DNA of 64,000 bases from Monosporascus cannonballus (GCA_004154925.1 QJNS01000063.1:62001-126000); one strand, 5' to 3'; counted from the stretch's first letter, positions 26,601 to 37,443 are shown. Notes: generated by a model from the letters alone, not told the origin. Numbers and translations are program-made.

Positions 26601-28600
26601 AATTACATACATTACTTTTTCTAATATGCATAAACTTAGGTAAATTAATTTTTAATATTATATCGTAACATTTCCTTTTAAGGGCTTTAAAAGAAATTAA
26701 AAGTTATTATTATAAAACTTTTATTATGGGATTAATTTCGGAAATAAAAATTCCTGAATTAAAGGTTTTGGAACGAAATCTTTATTTTCGTTTTTAGGGA
26801 TAACTTTATCTTTTAAATCGTTTTCGTTTTTCGGGACGGTAACGGTAAGCTTTTTTTTAATTATTATAAAAACTGTTAAAATAGTAATGTTGTTGTCGTT
26901 CTCCGGCATCATTTTAACGTAATATATAATAGGCTAACGTTTATTCTAATTAACCTTAGCCATTTTCGTATTTAATACCTTATAATATGCGATATTAATC
27001 TTATAATTCCAATAAATCTCGGCCTATTAAAAGATTTTATACGAAATTAGGTTAGTATATATTTTAAGGATATATAAATAGTTTTTTTAAAAAAAAAAGT
27101 TATTAAATTTTTTTAACGGTATAATAAATATGATTTTTCATATATTTTTACTTACGATATCGAGATATTTTTCTCCGGTTAAAGGTTTTCCGTTAATTTT
27201 CGATAAATATAAATTAAAAAAATCAATTTTGCGATTTTTTATATAGAAATCGGAATAAGTATTTTTTAACGTAAACCTTTTTAGTTTATATCCGGTAATA
27301 ACGTTATTAACTTATAAATTTATAAAAAATCCTTTAACAAAAAGTATTAAAGTTAATTAAGGGGCCGATAATTTATCGTTATTTTAAATATACTTAACGG
27401 CAGCTTTTAACCTGTAAATTCCGTTCGAAATACGTTTGTTCACCTTTTTTTTAATTTTAAAGTTTTCGGTCCATGTTAAAGGCCTAACCTTTTCATAAAT
27501 ATAAGAGTATTTTTTAAAAATATATAGCTTTTTACATAAATACTTTTTCGTTAAATAATTATAATAATTATTACCGTTATTTTTACGGCTGGTATTACGG
27601 TTATTAACCCCCCTTATTTAATTAAAAAATTTTTTATTTAGGGTAACGCCGAACGTTCCCCGTAATAACTATTTTGCGTTAACGCCTTAAGCCTTTTTTA
27701 GCCTTATATAACTTTAGAACCGCTTTACCAACTTCTGTACGGATAATAACTTAACAAGGTTCTTACCTTCCAATATGGCTTCTTTTACCGCAGGAATTTA
27801 AATAATAAAAAAGTCGGGTAAATAAACGTTAACAGCCTTTAAGAAATCAAAGTAATTATAATAACTTACGGCGCCCGGAATTTAAAGCTTTGCGGCTTTA
27901 ATACATATTTTTTAATATATAAATAACTAAATATTTATTTAAATCCTATTAATTTTTAACGCTTACTTATATCGAACGTCGACCTCATAAATTTAAACGT
28001 TATTATTAGGCTTAAACTTATTTTTTAAAATAATTAATCTTTTTCGAAATATAACTTTTTTTTAATATACCTAATAATAATTAAAATAAACGAACAGGTT
28101 TAAGAATATATTAACTTTAACGAATACCTTTTCTTTAGCAATATATAAAGATTATTTCTTATTATATACTTTTAAAACCTTTTCGAATTTTGAATAATTC
28201 GGGTTATTTAAAGCATATTTATTAGTTACTTTATTTTGGAAATAATAAAATTTAAAAAAAAATTAGTATCGTTAACAAAGATAGCATTTAAGCTACGTTA
28301 AAGTTAATATATGCCCATAATATGCTAACTTTCGTATTAACGTAAAACTCGAAAATATTATATTTTTTAAAGATTTTTTTCCTAAATAAATACTTAGGAA
28401 CGCGTCTTAAAAAGAACTTATTATGGTTTATTAATTAGGTAACCATAGTTTTAGAAATAATATACAGAGTAAATAGGCTAAAATAACTAAAAATTTAATA
28501 ATTAAACGATAAATATCCTTAGTAACAAAACAATAGGTATATCGCAAAAGCGACAGCGAGATTCCGAATAGCTTTAATAAAACGTATATAACAAATATAT
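23640..28600 (-). pseudogene. Copia gag-pol relic
   Basis: The coding strand runs right to left. The integrase region at about 26060-26320 reads LRKWLLNIGISYKPLHPNT followed by a decayed TIIEKARYL-like block, typical of the end of a Copia integrase core. The start of reverse transcriptase near 25022-25070 reads NLPITPKYWQETI. At about 24440-24620 it reads KTLYGLRRLPFL and FFYVNDI, where the catalytic VDD box has become VND. RNase H at 23906-24112 has FRYYKNLSLIYLN and LYANNALFADNPNRKNT, matching the ADADWAGDxxDRKST pattern. Gag lies in about 27600-28600 but is too decayed to outline. Stops and lost catalytic aspartate make it inactive. Confidence 0.9.
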
Positions 28601-28640
28601 TAAAGCGTAATTAGAAAAAAATGTGGACCGGGCTTATAAC

Positions 28641-28859
28641 TATAAGACCTTATATCACATACAAAAACATATAACTGAAAAAAAGGTGTATTAAAGGTTG
28701 CATAACCTCTGGAAGGTCCTCTGTAAAAGGTAAAGGTGGTAAACCCTCCTTAAATACATATAAAAACAGTGGTACCCAAGAGATAATGATACCGGATTAG
28801 CCGGAGCAATTTCCACTAGCTTGTTAGCTAACTAAGCCATGGCGTTGCTAGGTTCAACA
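28641..28859 (-). repeat. Copia 5' LTR
   Basis: This partner of 22858-23076 has the same length. It begins TATAAGACC on the plus strand and ends GGTTCAACA. It is slightly less decayed at its outer end than the 3' LTR. Confidence 0.93.
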
Positions 28860-28864
28860 CCGAC

Positions 28865-28900
28865 CGTTCCTTGCGACCGGTCTTGGCTTGCGTCGTAACA
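28865..28900 (-). repeat. type IV LTR copy 2, last 36 bp
   Basis: CGTTCCTTGCGACCGGTCTT and the bases up to CGTAACA at 28900 complete the LTR broken at 22857. Read on the minus strand this is the LTR start, TGTTACGACGCAAGCC. It marks the left border of the island of normal composition. Confidence 0.8.
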
Positions 28901-28938
28901 TTCTCTCACTTTAAGATCATTCTCATAGGAAGGAGTTC

Positions 28939-29307
28939 TTGAGTCTCAGGAAAGTCCAGTGTGTCACCACCGCTAAGGACGCTATGATGCGCGTCAAGAC
29001 TGTTTCCAGAGCAGACACAAAGACACTAATTATACCGTCAGAGTACTACATTTCTGTCCCCACCAGGGCTCTTCCTCTGTGCCATCAGTATTCAGGCTCG
29101 GCGAAAACTGCTGTTTGCAATCTTCTTCCGGTCTACTCTGGGGATTCGTTGTGGCTTATTCACAAATTGCTTGAAGCCGAATCCCCTCAGGGAGGACTCG
29201 TGAAATGCATAAACCCAGCAAATGACTTCACGGGCGAATCCATCTTCTCTAAACTGTCCATGTGGATAAATCTCCCCTCTTCAAATCCTACTCTAACCAT
29301 GGCATAG
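28939..29307 (+). CDS. Unrecognised open frame, possible exon of a gene relic
   Basis: An open frame of about 122 codons ends at a TAG at 29305-29307. It is open back to a TAA near 28912 and the frame begins without a convincing ATG; the first ATG codons are near 28984 (DAMMRVK). The composition looks coding: mixed residues and no low complexity. No motif, signal peptide or membrane segment is evident. I do not recognise the protein. The next plus-strand frame (29297-29734) overlaps it by 11 bases in another register, so the two could be exons of one gene or one gene with a frameshift. Confidence 0.35.
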   Translation: MSLRKVQCVTTAKDAMMRVKTVSRADTKTLIIPSEYYISVPTRALPLCHQYSGSAKTAVCNLLPVYSGDSLWLIHKLLEAESPQGGLVKCINPANDFTGESIFSKLSMWINLPSSNPTLTMA

Positions 29308-29734
29308 TTTTTTACAAAGGCCTATCTATGGGCAGCATCCTCGTGTTCGTGAACTTCGCTCTCTGTCCGAGCTCCCCAAACTCGAAGGGGCCAAGCTATA
29401 CAAAGCGAGCTCAACAATCAAAAGCGCTCTAGACGTTTTGGGAGGCCAAACGAAAGCCAGTATCTCTAGAACAACGCGCGCTACCAATCCTGCTGGTGGC
29501 CGAAAGCTCAACATATCATGCACCCGTATCTGGATCAACTCTTCTCCGCCGAGAAACGTGATCGCTAAGGTTGAGCGCCCGCAACTGCGGTATGCATCAG
29601 GTTGTCCTGAGGCCATGGATTCAAGTAAGGGAGCGGAAAAGCCAATAATTGAAGACCAAGACGAAAAGGATATTAATTCGGAAGACTTTGTAGAGGGGGA
29701 ACAGACGGCTCTCAAGGAGCTGGAGACAATATAG
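29297..29734 (+). CDS. Unrecognised open frame with acidic C-terminus
   Basis: This frame of about 145 codons opens after a TAA at 29294-29296 and ends in TAG at 29732-29734. No ATG occurs near its start, so it looks like a 3' exon or a 5'-truncated gene. It reads GQHPRVRELRSLSELPKLEG early, then a basic middle with ISCTRIWINSSPPRNVIAKV. It ends in a charged tail rich in D and E (IIEDQDEKDINSEDF) that looks like a genuine protein C-terminus. An AG at 29335-29336 could be a splice acceptor. I know no family for it. A long minus-strand frame over the same bases (29326-29820) looks less protein-like and is probably its shadow. Confidence 0.4.
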   Translation, partial: PWHSFLQRPIYGQHPRVRELRSLSELPKLEGAKLYKASSTIKSALDVLGGQTKASISRTTRATNPAGGRKLNISCTRIWINSSPPRNVIAKVERPQLRYASGCPEAMDSSKGAEKPIIEDQDEKDINSEDFVEGEQTALKELETI

Positions 29735-29925
29735 GTGTCCATTTCATGATTGCTGACTCCGTTGTATCGTAATGTCGTGCTGGAAATAATGCAAGTTGTT
29801 GTGTAAAATAGTTTCAGCACTTAGGCTCAGTGAAAAACTTTGGAGGGCACTCGGACCTGAGTGTCAGCTTGACTTTCATAGGATATGAACAGAAATAGAT
29901 TCGATTTTCGTCACCGAAAACCATA

Positions 29926-30039
29926 GCTCATTTGGTCTGAGGAAGACACCTACCAAAGTAAACAGCACCATGCTGATAACCACTAGTTTTAAGACCCAGG
30001 CCCTTTCAAGTGTGGGGTCGGAGTTAGTCCGGATAAGCA
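29926..30039 (+). pseudogene. decayed tRNA-Gly-like copy with D-loop insertion
   Basis: The 5' part GCTCATTTGGTCT is identical to the tRNA-Gly gene at 30113, and the 3' part GTGGGGTCGGAGTTAGTCCGG is close to its T-arm, so the two are tandem copies. The T-loop lacks TTCGATTC, reading TTAGTC, and the anticodon loop reads CCTTTCAAG, so it is inactive. Between A-box and anticodon arm lies an insertion of about 46 nt at the same D-loop position as in the neighbour. Its sequence differs, but it also contains a branch-site-like CTGATAAC and a near-AG end (CACTAG). Confidence 0.7.
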
Positions 30040-30112
30040 ATTTATTTTTCTGGCCAAGTGGATCAGCCAACAAAGATTTATATCCCACAATCACCGTCGC
30101 TTACTAACGAAA

Positions 30113-30234
30113 GCTCATTTGGTCTAATGGTAAGCGCCGAGTTTCAAAAGAAAAAGTTCCAATTATTGACACTTTCCAGGTTAGGATCCATGCCTTCCAA
30201 GCATGGGGTCGGAGTTCGATTCTCCGGATGAGCA
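30113..30234 (+). tRNA. tRNA-Gly(UCC) with a 50-nt insertion in the D-loop
   Basis: Without bases 30130-30179 the gene folds as a canonical 72-nt tRNA. The acceptor stem is GCTCATT with GATGAGC, and the D-arm GTCT with GGAT. The anticodon arm is CATGC-CTTCCAA-GCATG (anticodon TCC), the T-arm CGGAG-TTCGATT-CTCCG, and the discriminator A. The A-box (TGGTCTAATGG) and B-box are intact, and a T5 run follows at 30235. The insertion starts GTAAGC, ends TTTCCAG and has TTGAC 12-16 bases before its end, so it looks like a small spliceosomal intron. Eukaryotic nuclear tRNA introns normally sit after anticodon position 37, so this is anomalous. The gene could be interrupted and dead, or spliced in an unusual way. 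The exon structure is clear; the status is not. Confidence 0.85.
30130..30179 (+). other. Intron-like GT...AG segment inside tRNA-Gly
   Basis: The 50-nt segment has donor GTAAGC, a candidate branch site ATTGACAC and acceptor TTTCCAG. The flanking G allows a one-base shift of the boundaries. Removal restores AATGGTTAGGATC, the normal D-loop and stem sequence of a fungal tRNA-Gly. A bulge-helix-bulge fold, as required by the tRNA endonuclease, is not obvious by eye. Confidence 0.6.
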
Positions 30235-30239
30235 TTTTT
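30235..30239 (+). terminator. RNA polymerase III terminator
   Basis: Five T residues directly follow the discriminator base of the tRNA-Gly gene. A second T-run lies at 30247-30252. Confidence 0.75.
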
Positions 30240-30563
30240 GTATTTCTTTTTTATGTTTTGTCGTCGCTAAACGTTTCACTTTTTTTTGACTCTCGCTGTT
30301 GCTAGACGCTCCCCTGCATTGTCAACATTACCCCTTCCATTCACGTTGTAAGCCTTTTTAAGGACGAAAGAGGAATCGAAAGAATAAAAACGAGAAGATA
30401 AAAATTGCTATAGCAAAGTGTTCGATGCAGAAACAAAAATTGGTTTCTGAAACGTAGAATCTCATTAAACGCTGTGTTTCTTTTTAAAACATATATACGG
30501 ACCGTTTGAAGAAGTATACAATGTCCTCTATTTGTATATTAAATTTATTTACTTTCTAAATTA

Positions 30564-30986
30564 TGTGACGAGCTTGGGGTTTAACCAACTATTAAACCTT
30601 AGTCGTACGGGTTTATGTTAGCAAGACTATTATGGGAATCTGAACAATGGATACAGTAATCGTATTACGTCTCGTAATACCTAGGGTGCCTTAGGTAACG
30701 AATTGTTATTGCAAGCTGGTATTATCTAAATTATGGAAATAATAAGCGTATTTATCCTTCTTTTGTTTGCTGGATTACCATCAGTAAGTTGGCGATCCGG
30801 CTCATTAGTTCACTATTAGTGAATTAGTAATCCGGTTTATCGGCTTACTACCAGTAAATTAATAATGCGGCTTATTGGCTTACCAACAGTAAGTTGGTGA
30901 TCTATTACGTAACCTGCCTTACTGGGTACTTATAGTTGGGTTATGTCAAACCGTTTTTGGAAACCGTAACGCGTTGGGCCATGATA
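30564..30986 (-). repeat. 3' LTR, type III head
   Basis: It runs from TGTGACGAGCTTGGGG to GGCCATGATA on the plus strand, 423 bp. It is among the least RIP-mutated LTRs here (for example TCGTACGGGTTTATG at 30603). It carries the tandem units around CTTACTACCAGTAAAT seen in the other type III LTRs. Confidence 0.9.
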
Positions 30987-31150
30987 CGATCTCCCCTTTT
31001 TACAAATCTTGGCCTTAAGAGTTTTTTTTGGGTAAACCTTTTGCATTTTTTTAATATACTTTCCGATATATTCAAACATTATTTTTGTAAATCCGCGTAA
31101 CGATTTGCCCCGGCTAATTTAATTAAATTTGAAAATTTTAACGAAATACC

Positions 31151-31340
31151 TTGTTTTTTTTGTTTTGTCCGGCAATTTAATTGTTAAATAATAAATAGAG
31201 TAGTTCGTTATAAGGAATATATTTATTAAGGTCGTTCGTATAAGGGGATAAAAGTAGCTATTTTCATAATTAATTATTATATTACGGAATTAAACAAATT
31301 AAAAAAGGAAAAGTTAACGGTCAAAAATATCTTTATCCGG
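31151..31340 (+). pseudogene. antisense cysteine-cluster ORF relic
   Basis: This lies antisense to the retrotransposon, next to its polypurine tract. The plus strand decodes to a decayed CFFCFVRQFNC, then RYKEYI and KLKKEKLTVKN. These line up with the frame at 21247-21552 (FVRQFTC, RCKKCV, RLKKEKLVTEK). Several cysteine codons have become tyrosine codons, the expected RIP change, and stops interrupt it. Shared spacing with the other elements is the only reason to call it. Confidence 0.45.
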
Positions 31341-31599
31341 AATTTTTGAGCATTTTTCTTATATATTCCGTTAACGTTAATATTATTAACTTTAAAGTAC
31401 AAAATCTATTAATCGTACCTTTGAATTTTTGTATAATTTTAATAGTTTTACATAATTAAAATTAGAATTTATAATTAAAGGTTAGGTTTTAAGTCAAATA
31501 AACGTTATTAATTAAAATACGGTAATTTCAGGATTTGTGTTTTGGATTTTGTAAATTAAAATATTATTATTTCGAATAACTTTATTATTATTGGTAAAA

Positions 31600-34500
31600 G
31601 TGTTTAATACATATTCGGCCCTAATAAGGTTTTTAACGGGTTTCCGGGTATTTTTGAAATTTGGATATTTTTTCCATTTAATTAGGTATTAATTAAATTT
31701 ATTTTGTTTTTATATATCGAAAATGCTTACTACTCTATATATTTATTTATTTTTTATTTTTACATTATTTTATATTATATATATTTTAATTATATCCGTT
31801 ATTAATTTAAAAAAAGAAATATAAAAAATTAAATATAAATCAATTTTTAGTAAACATTTTAATTAATAATTATTTTTTACTTGTTTTTCTAATAATTTTA
31901 TAAAGACGAACATATTTGAAATCGAGTTTTTAACTAAGTCATTCTCTTTAAATATTTTTATAACGAAGAAAAATATTTCCCATTTTTCGAAAATTAGGTT
32001 TTTCGTTATTTTTGGTTATAATATTTGCTTATTTTATAACGTACGAATTTTATTTTTATTTTTATTCATTAATACGATAATCGAAATTAGTTTAATATAA
32101 AAATTATTTTAATATTAATTAAATTATTATTACATATTTTTGTAAGTCTTTAAAATAAAACGAAAATTTGTATTTATTAATATTATTTTAATATTTTTAT
32201 AATATTTAATATTATAAGTTAGTTAAGTAATAAATAACTTTTTAATTTAGTTATTTTGTTTATAATTAGGATAATATTGAAAATACATTTTTAAAACATA
32301 ATATAATTAATTCATTTATTTATGAAGCTAAGTTTTCAATATATTAAATAATTTGTAATTTAAACCGGTTTATATTATAAAACCTTGTTAAAATTAAAAT
32401 GCAAATATTAATCCGTTATTTAAAATAATTTTAAAAAACAACCTGTATATATTACAATTAAATTTTAAAAAAATATATATTATTTGTTGGGCGTTTATAT
32501 CTTTATAATATAATAAAAAATAAGAAATATTTGTAAATCAGTTAATAATTACGGAAATATTATTATAATATATTTTCGTAATTAAAATTTCTATTATATA
32601 AAATTTAATCATAAATTCAAATATAAGTAAACATTATAAATATTTCATAATAAATTATAACTGTAATCTTTTATATAGCTTATATCGTTACGCTTTCGTT
32701 TTAACACAAATAATATATTATTTTCATTTTTTATCCAGTTAATTTTATTTTAAAAATATATATATATATTAAAACCGTTTCAAGGTTTCATAAATTTTCA
32801 TATATCCGTAGGAGTAATATTCGTATATTGTTCGTATTAAAGGTTTTTAATATTCTTTTAAAAACTTTCTTTTTTATTTCATTTTTAATTTTTTAAACAA
32901 CTATTATCATATTATTAAATTTTTTAATATACATTGAAACCTATTACCTTAATTATCGTAATTTGTTATAAGCGTAAATATATTTTTATAGTAATATCGA
33001 AACTTATATAATTATTTTCAACTATTTGTTAAAAACATTGAACTTTTTATTTAAAATATTTGCTTTACTATTTTTAAAATCGTTTTATACGTAATAATAA
33101 AATTTGAATTTATGAATTTGCTTATATGATGAAATTATTATTTTATAAATTTTTATGGTAACAAATTAGGTAAAATTTTAATAATCCATGTAAATTTTAA
33201 TTTAATGTAAATTCTTTTCTTAAAAAATACTTAAATTTGTAAAATGCTATGATAATAACTACAAACTTTTTATTTGCCATTTTATAATTAAATTTGAATC
33301 CTTTTAAGTTATACGAAAAATATATAATAAACTATAATTTTCCTTAATTATTTTGTTATTTAATTATTTTGTTTAACGTATAATTTAAAATATCGGTTTT
33401 TAATTGAAGAAAAATGTGTAAGTTATATGAAATTAATATTAATTTATTAACAATTATATTCTTAATATTTTACAATGTTTTTTCTGCATTTGGCATTTAT
33501 TTAAACTTTTTTTACGTAAAATTTATTAAGAATATAATTATTTAATTAAACCTTTAAATAAATTTCTTATAATATTTTGCGAACCTCAAAGATACTTATA
33601 TTTTTTTAATTATTCTTAATATTTGCTTTTTTATAATTATAACCATTTTTAAGTTCATCCTAATATATCCTAAGATAATAATATATTTTGAATATTTTAT
33701 TTTGTATTTATAAAATTAATTCTTTTATGTTAGTAAATGATTTTGCGTTTTATAAAATTTACAAAAATTTATAAATATATCTCGCATATATTCTTTTTAA
33801 TTTTTTAAGAATTAAAAATATTATCGAAAAATATATAATAAAAATATCCAAAAAATTTCGTAATATATAATTTATTATTCGTTAAAAAGTTCTTAGTACA
33901 TTCGTCAAGTTTATTAAGGTAACGAAATTTTTAACTAATCCGTATTTCGTTTTGAAAATTATTTTTTATTTCTATTTTTTTAATTTCAATAAGATTATAT
34001 TTATTTTTAAAATAAAGTATTATAAAATATTTAATGCCGTAAAATTAATTTTTTTGTTTTGTAATTCAAAATAATAATATTCGACTTTTATTAAAGAAAA
34101 TTATTTAATTATCGATAATTAATTATAAGCTATAATTTTCCTCCTCGTTTAATATAAAAAATATAAGATATTTTGCAAATAATTTCGAAAATTATATTTC
34201 TATTGTTATAACCCATTTTCTAGGTATTTTTTGGAAATATGTATTTCGTATCCGTTAAGGTTATAAATAAAGTAAAACTTCGTTAAAAACCTTTTTTTAA
34301 AAGTTATGTCGTAATTGTATCCTTTATATTTTAATAAATTTATATCAAATTCCTGTTCAGAAAACTATATATATTTATAATATTATAATAATATATTCAT
34401 TACATGTTTAAACTTTTAAAATTATTATTTATATTATTTTAAATCGTTATGTAAATACGTTAATTTTGCTTTAATAATAATAATAATATGGTATTTTTCT

Positions 34501-36950
34501 TTTAATGTTTACTTTTTTTATGTTTTATTTTTTCTAATACAAAAATGTTTATCCTATCTTTATACTTATATTTATTGTTATTATCAATCGAATATTGAAA
34601 TCTTATTTCTTTTCTTTTATTACTAAAAAGTAAAACGAACTTTAATTTATTAATTTGTTTATTAAATAAAATTCTATATTAAAATATTTATAATAATTTT
34701 AAAATTATATCATTCTTCCTGAATAAAATAAGATCGAAATTAATTATTTTGAATTATTTTTCAATAAAAATCTTAAAATAATTAATTTTACGTATAGCGT
34801 TTCTGTTATTATAAATAAACTTTTAATTTTCGATATTTATCGTTAAATAATATTTTAATTTATATTTTTATAATAATTTAAATTTATTAATTATATTTAA
34901 CGTAATATAAATCTCGTTTAAAATTCTGTAATTTATTATGATGGTATATTAATATATTTTGATTTAATATTCAAAACAATAGAATTATTAATAATTTTTA
35001 TTATTATATTTACATCATTTTTTGAAAATTGTTTTATATTTCTTTAAATTTCCTTACTTTAAAACTTCTTTATATATAATTATTTTTAATTTCTATTTCA
35101 ATTTATTAAATTTTATTTATATTTTTTGATTTAACGCTTTAAATTATTATATATATTATTATTGTTAATATATTACGTTTTCGAATTATGTTAATTATTT
35201 TTATTTTTATTTTAATGTTCTTTCTTATTAAATAAATTATTTTCTTATATTTATATTAATATTTTAATATATGTTATCTTAATTATTGTTCTAAAGAATT
35301 TTAATAAATTCAAATATTTTTTAATAACCTTTTTAAAGAACTTATAACAAACATTAATTAAAAATAAAAATTTATAATAATGTTATGGTAATAAGTTTTA
35401 CAGCACGTCAAATCAATTTTTTCCGTTTAATAATTATACTATTTATAATAATAAAAAAAGAATTTTATAAAAGTAATTTCTTTTCCGGCCAAGCTTCTAT
35501 TTTGGCTTGTTATTAAATAGTTTCTGGGTTTATAATTCGAAAATATCGATATTATTATTTATTGTTTTTATCACTTTCGCTTTAATTTAAAAATTTCAAT
35601 GTTTTATACCATGTATGGGTAATTCGTTTATAAATATATTATTTTTATTTTTTATAATCGGGATATTTTCCTTATCAATAATATATAATATATATTTTGT
35701 TATATGAATTCAGGATTTCGCGGTAAAAAGTTTTTCTTTAATCTTTATATTTCTAACATTATTTTTATAATATTTTTTATTAGATTTATAATATTTATGA
35801 AATTAAATTTTTTGTTTTCTATATTTTTCGTTAAACTTTGTATCGTAATCATATTTATTAAATTTGTTGTTATAATAAACTTAATATATATTTATGTTAA
35901 ATTATATTAATAAATTATCTTTCGTGTTTTTAATTTTGTACATTATTTTTAAATATTAATTTTTCATTATTTTAACGCGGTCTTTTTTAAATACCTTATA
36001 TTACCATATTTTATATCTTAATTTGTTATAGTTATAACATTCAATTTGGTTTTAATTCCTTTTTTAAGACATTTTAAACACCATAAAATTTGGTTCCATA
36101 TTATAAAATATGTTATTACGTTCACGAACGTCAATATTAGTGATATATTAAAATTTATTATTATTTTCTTTTTTCATATTTTCAATACGTGATATATATT
36201 ATTAAATATTAATTTTAATTATTATAACGATATAATCCGATAAGTATTTAAACCGATTAAGTTTAAAAACTTCCTTTTATATTTCATTTTTTATGCCGTC
36301 GAAATGTCTAGCTATTAATATTTTTAATTTTTAAATTCATTTCATAATTAATTAAATTAAGGTATTGTTATAATTATTTCCTAATTTCTTTTATCGTAAT
36401 TATTAAATTTTTATTTCAGTTTTGATTTTTTTATTTATTATTTTAAAACCTTCGTGAATATTTCTTTATAATGTTCTTAATTATTACGAACTTATATTAT
36501 GTTTTGGTTTTATTTTTTAATTAATACAATAACGTATGTGTTTTTAATAAATTTGAATTAAATAATGGTATTTCCGGTAGGTGATTTAATTACAAATTTA
36601 ATTATAAAATAAATATAATAAATTAAATAAAAAATACCTTTAGTTTATTTAGTATTACGATATAAATAATTATAATTAAGTTAAAATTCCGTGCAAAAGT
36701 TTTAGTTTAAAAAAGTTAAGAACTCTTTTTAATTTTTTAATAAAATTTAATTAAATAATTTAGCTTATTTAGAAACATTTTTTAATTTTAGAATTTTCTT
36801 TTACGTTTTTTATGGGCGGTTAAAGAAACGTTATAAGATTATTATTATTTTTTAAGCTGGAAAATGCGCTCGTTTATAGTATTTAATTGTCAAAAAACAT
36901 TTTCGCAAAAAAAATTAACTTTTTTTCGGATTTTATTTTAATATCCGGGT
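31600..36950 (-). pseudogene. gag-pol relic of minus-strand element
   Basis: Read right to left, gag is near 35600-36900, reverse transcriptase at about 33790-34150, integrase about 32150-32700, and the chromodomain at about 31620-31740. The RT placement follows from the distance to the 3' end in the inner element, and a decayed LINYR-LN motif is seen at about 34105-34135. The bases near 31640-31700 align with the chromodomain coding part of the other copies. The sequence is more thoroughly decayed than the plus-strand elements, with almost no residue run longer than ten intact. Confidence 0.78.
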
Positions 36951-37056
36951 AATTAAAAATTTGATAAATACGTTATTCGAGTTATTTGCTAATAAATATA
37001 ATATGAATTAACATTGTGTAAAATGTAAATGTATTAGTAAATAAAAGTTTATAACG

Positions 37057-37443
37057 TATAACGAATTTAAGGTTTAATTAATTATTAAATTTTAATAGTA
37101 CGGATGTATATTAACAGTAATTTCGGAAGAACTTAAATAATAAATATAACAATCGTATTATGTTTCGTAATATTAGAAATATTTTAAGTAACGATTTATT
37201 ATCATAAATAACTATTGTTTAAATTGTGGAAATAATAACCGTATATATTTTTGTTGGTTTCTTAAATTATTATTAATAAGTTGGCGATCCGGCTTATTGG
37301 TTTATTATTAATAAGTTAATAATCCGGCTTACTACCTCACCACCAGTAAATTGGTGATCTATTACATAACCTGCCCTACCACGTATTTATAGTTAGGTTA
37401 TGTCAGACCGTTTCTGGAGACCGTGGCGCGTTGGGCTATAACA
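37057..37443 (-). repeat. 5' LTR, type III head
   Basis: It starts TATAACGAATTTAAGG on the plus strand and ends GGGCTATAACA, 387 bp. The leader AATAAAAGTTTATAACG lies to its left, so this is the 5' LTR of a minus-strand element. The tail is heavily RIP-mutated, whereas the head (37370-37440) is nearly intact. Confidence 0.88.

Larger units (their letters stand above)
22858..28859 (-). mobile_element. Ty1/Copia retrotransposon, complete but degraded
   Basis: The element is 6002 bp with twin 219-bp LTRs (22858-23076 and 28641-28859). On its coding strand the LTR starts TGTTGAACC and ends GGTCTCACA. A perfect 5-bp duplication CCGAC flanks it (22853-22857 and 28860-28864), and removing it restores a Gypsy LTR. 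The order integrase, reverse transcriptase, RNase H on the minus strand is the Copia order. A G-run (plus strand CCCCCCC, 23079-23085) sits next to the 3' LTR as the polypurine tract. Confidence 0.94.
28901..30563. other. Island of ordinary base composition
   Basis: Base composition changes abruptly at 28900, where the last LTR ends, and again at 30564, where the next begins. Inside are codon-like open frames, two tRNA-Gly-like sequences and about 320 bases (30241-30563) without a feature. It shows little RIP, as expected of single-copy DNA trapped between transposon stacks. It is the only block in the window that looks like original host sequence of this length. Confidence 0.8.
30564..37443 (-). 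mobile_element. Ty3/Gypsy chromovirus, minus strand, complete but degraded
   Basis: The element is 6880 bp with LTRs at 30564-30986 (3') and 37057-37443 (5'). The polypurine tract lies at 30987-31001 read on the minus strand (AAAAGGGGAGATCG). The pol order on the minus strand is as in the plus-strand elements. The bases next to its ends (AATTA at 30559-30563, CATTG at 37444-37448) agree as a target duplication only if RIP and one other change are allowed. Confidence 0.9.

Noticed and set aside
29326..29820. Long minus-strand open frame of 164 codons
   Set aside because: It covers the plus-strand frame 29297-29734, whose acidic end looks more like a protein; the minus product is serine-rich with no motif. 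Probably a shadow, though not excluded.
29876..30094. Minus-strand open frame of 72 codons with a hydrophobic part
   Set aside because: It runs through the decayed tRNA-Gly copy at 29926-30039, so it is a shadow of RNA-gene sequence.
35704..35910. Plus-strand frame of 68 codons, very hydrophobic
   Set aside because: It lies within the decayed gag region of the minus-strand Gypsy at 30564-37443; its composition is explained by T-rich RIP product.
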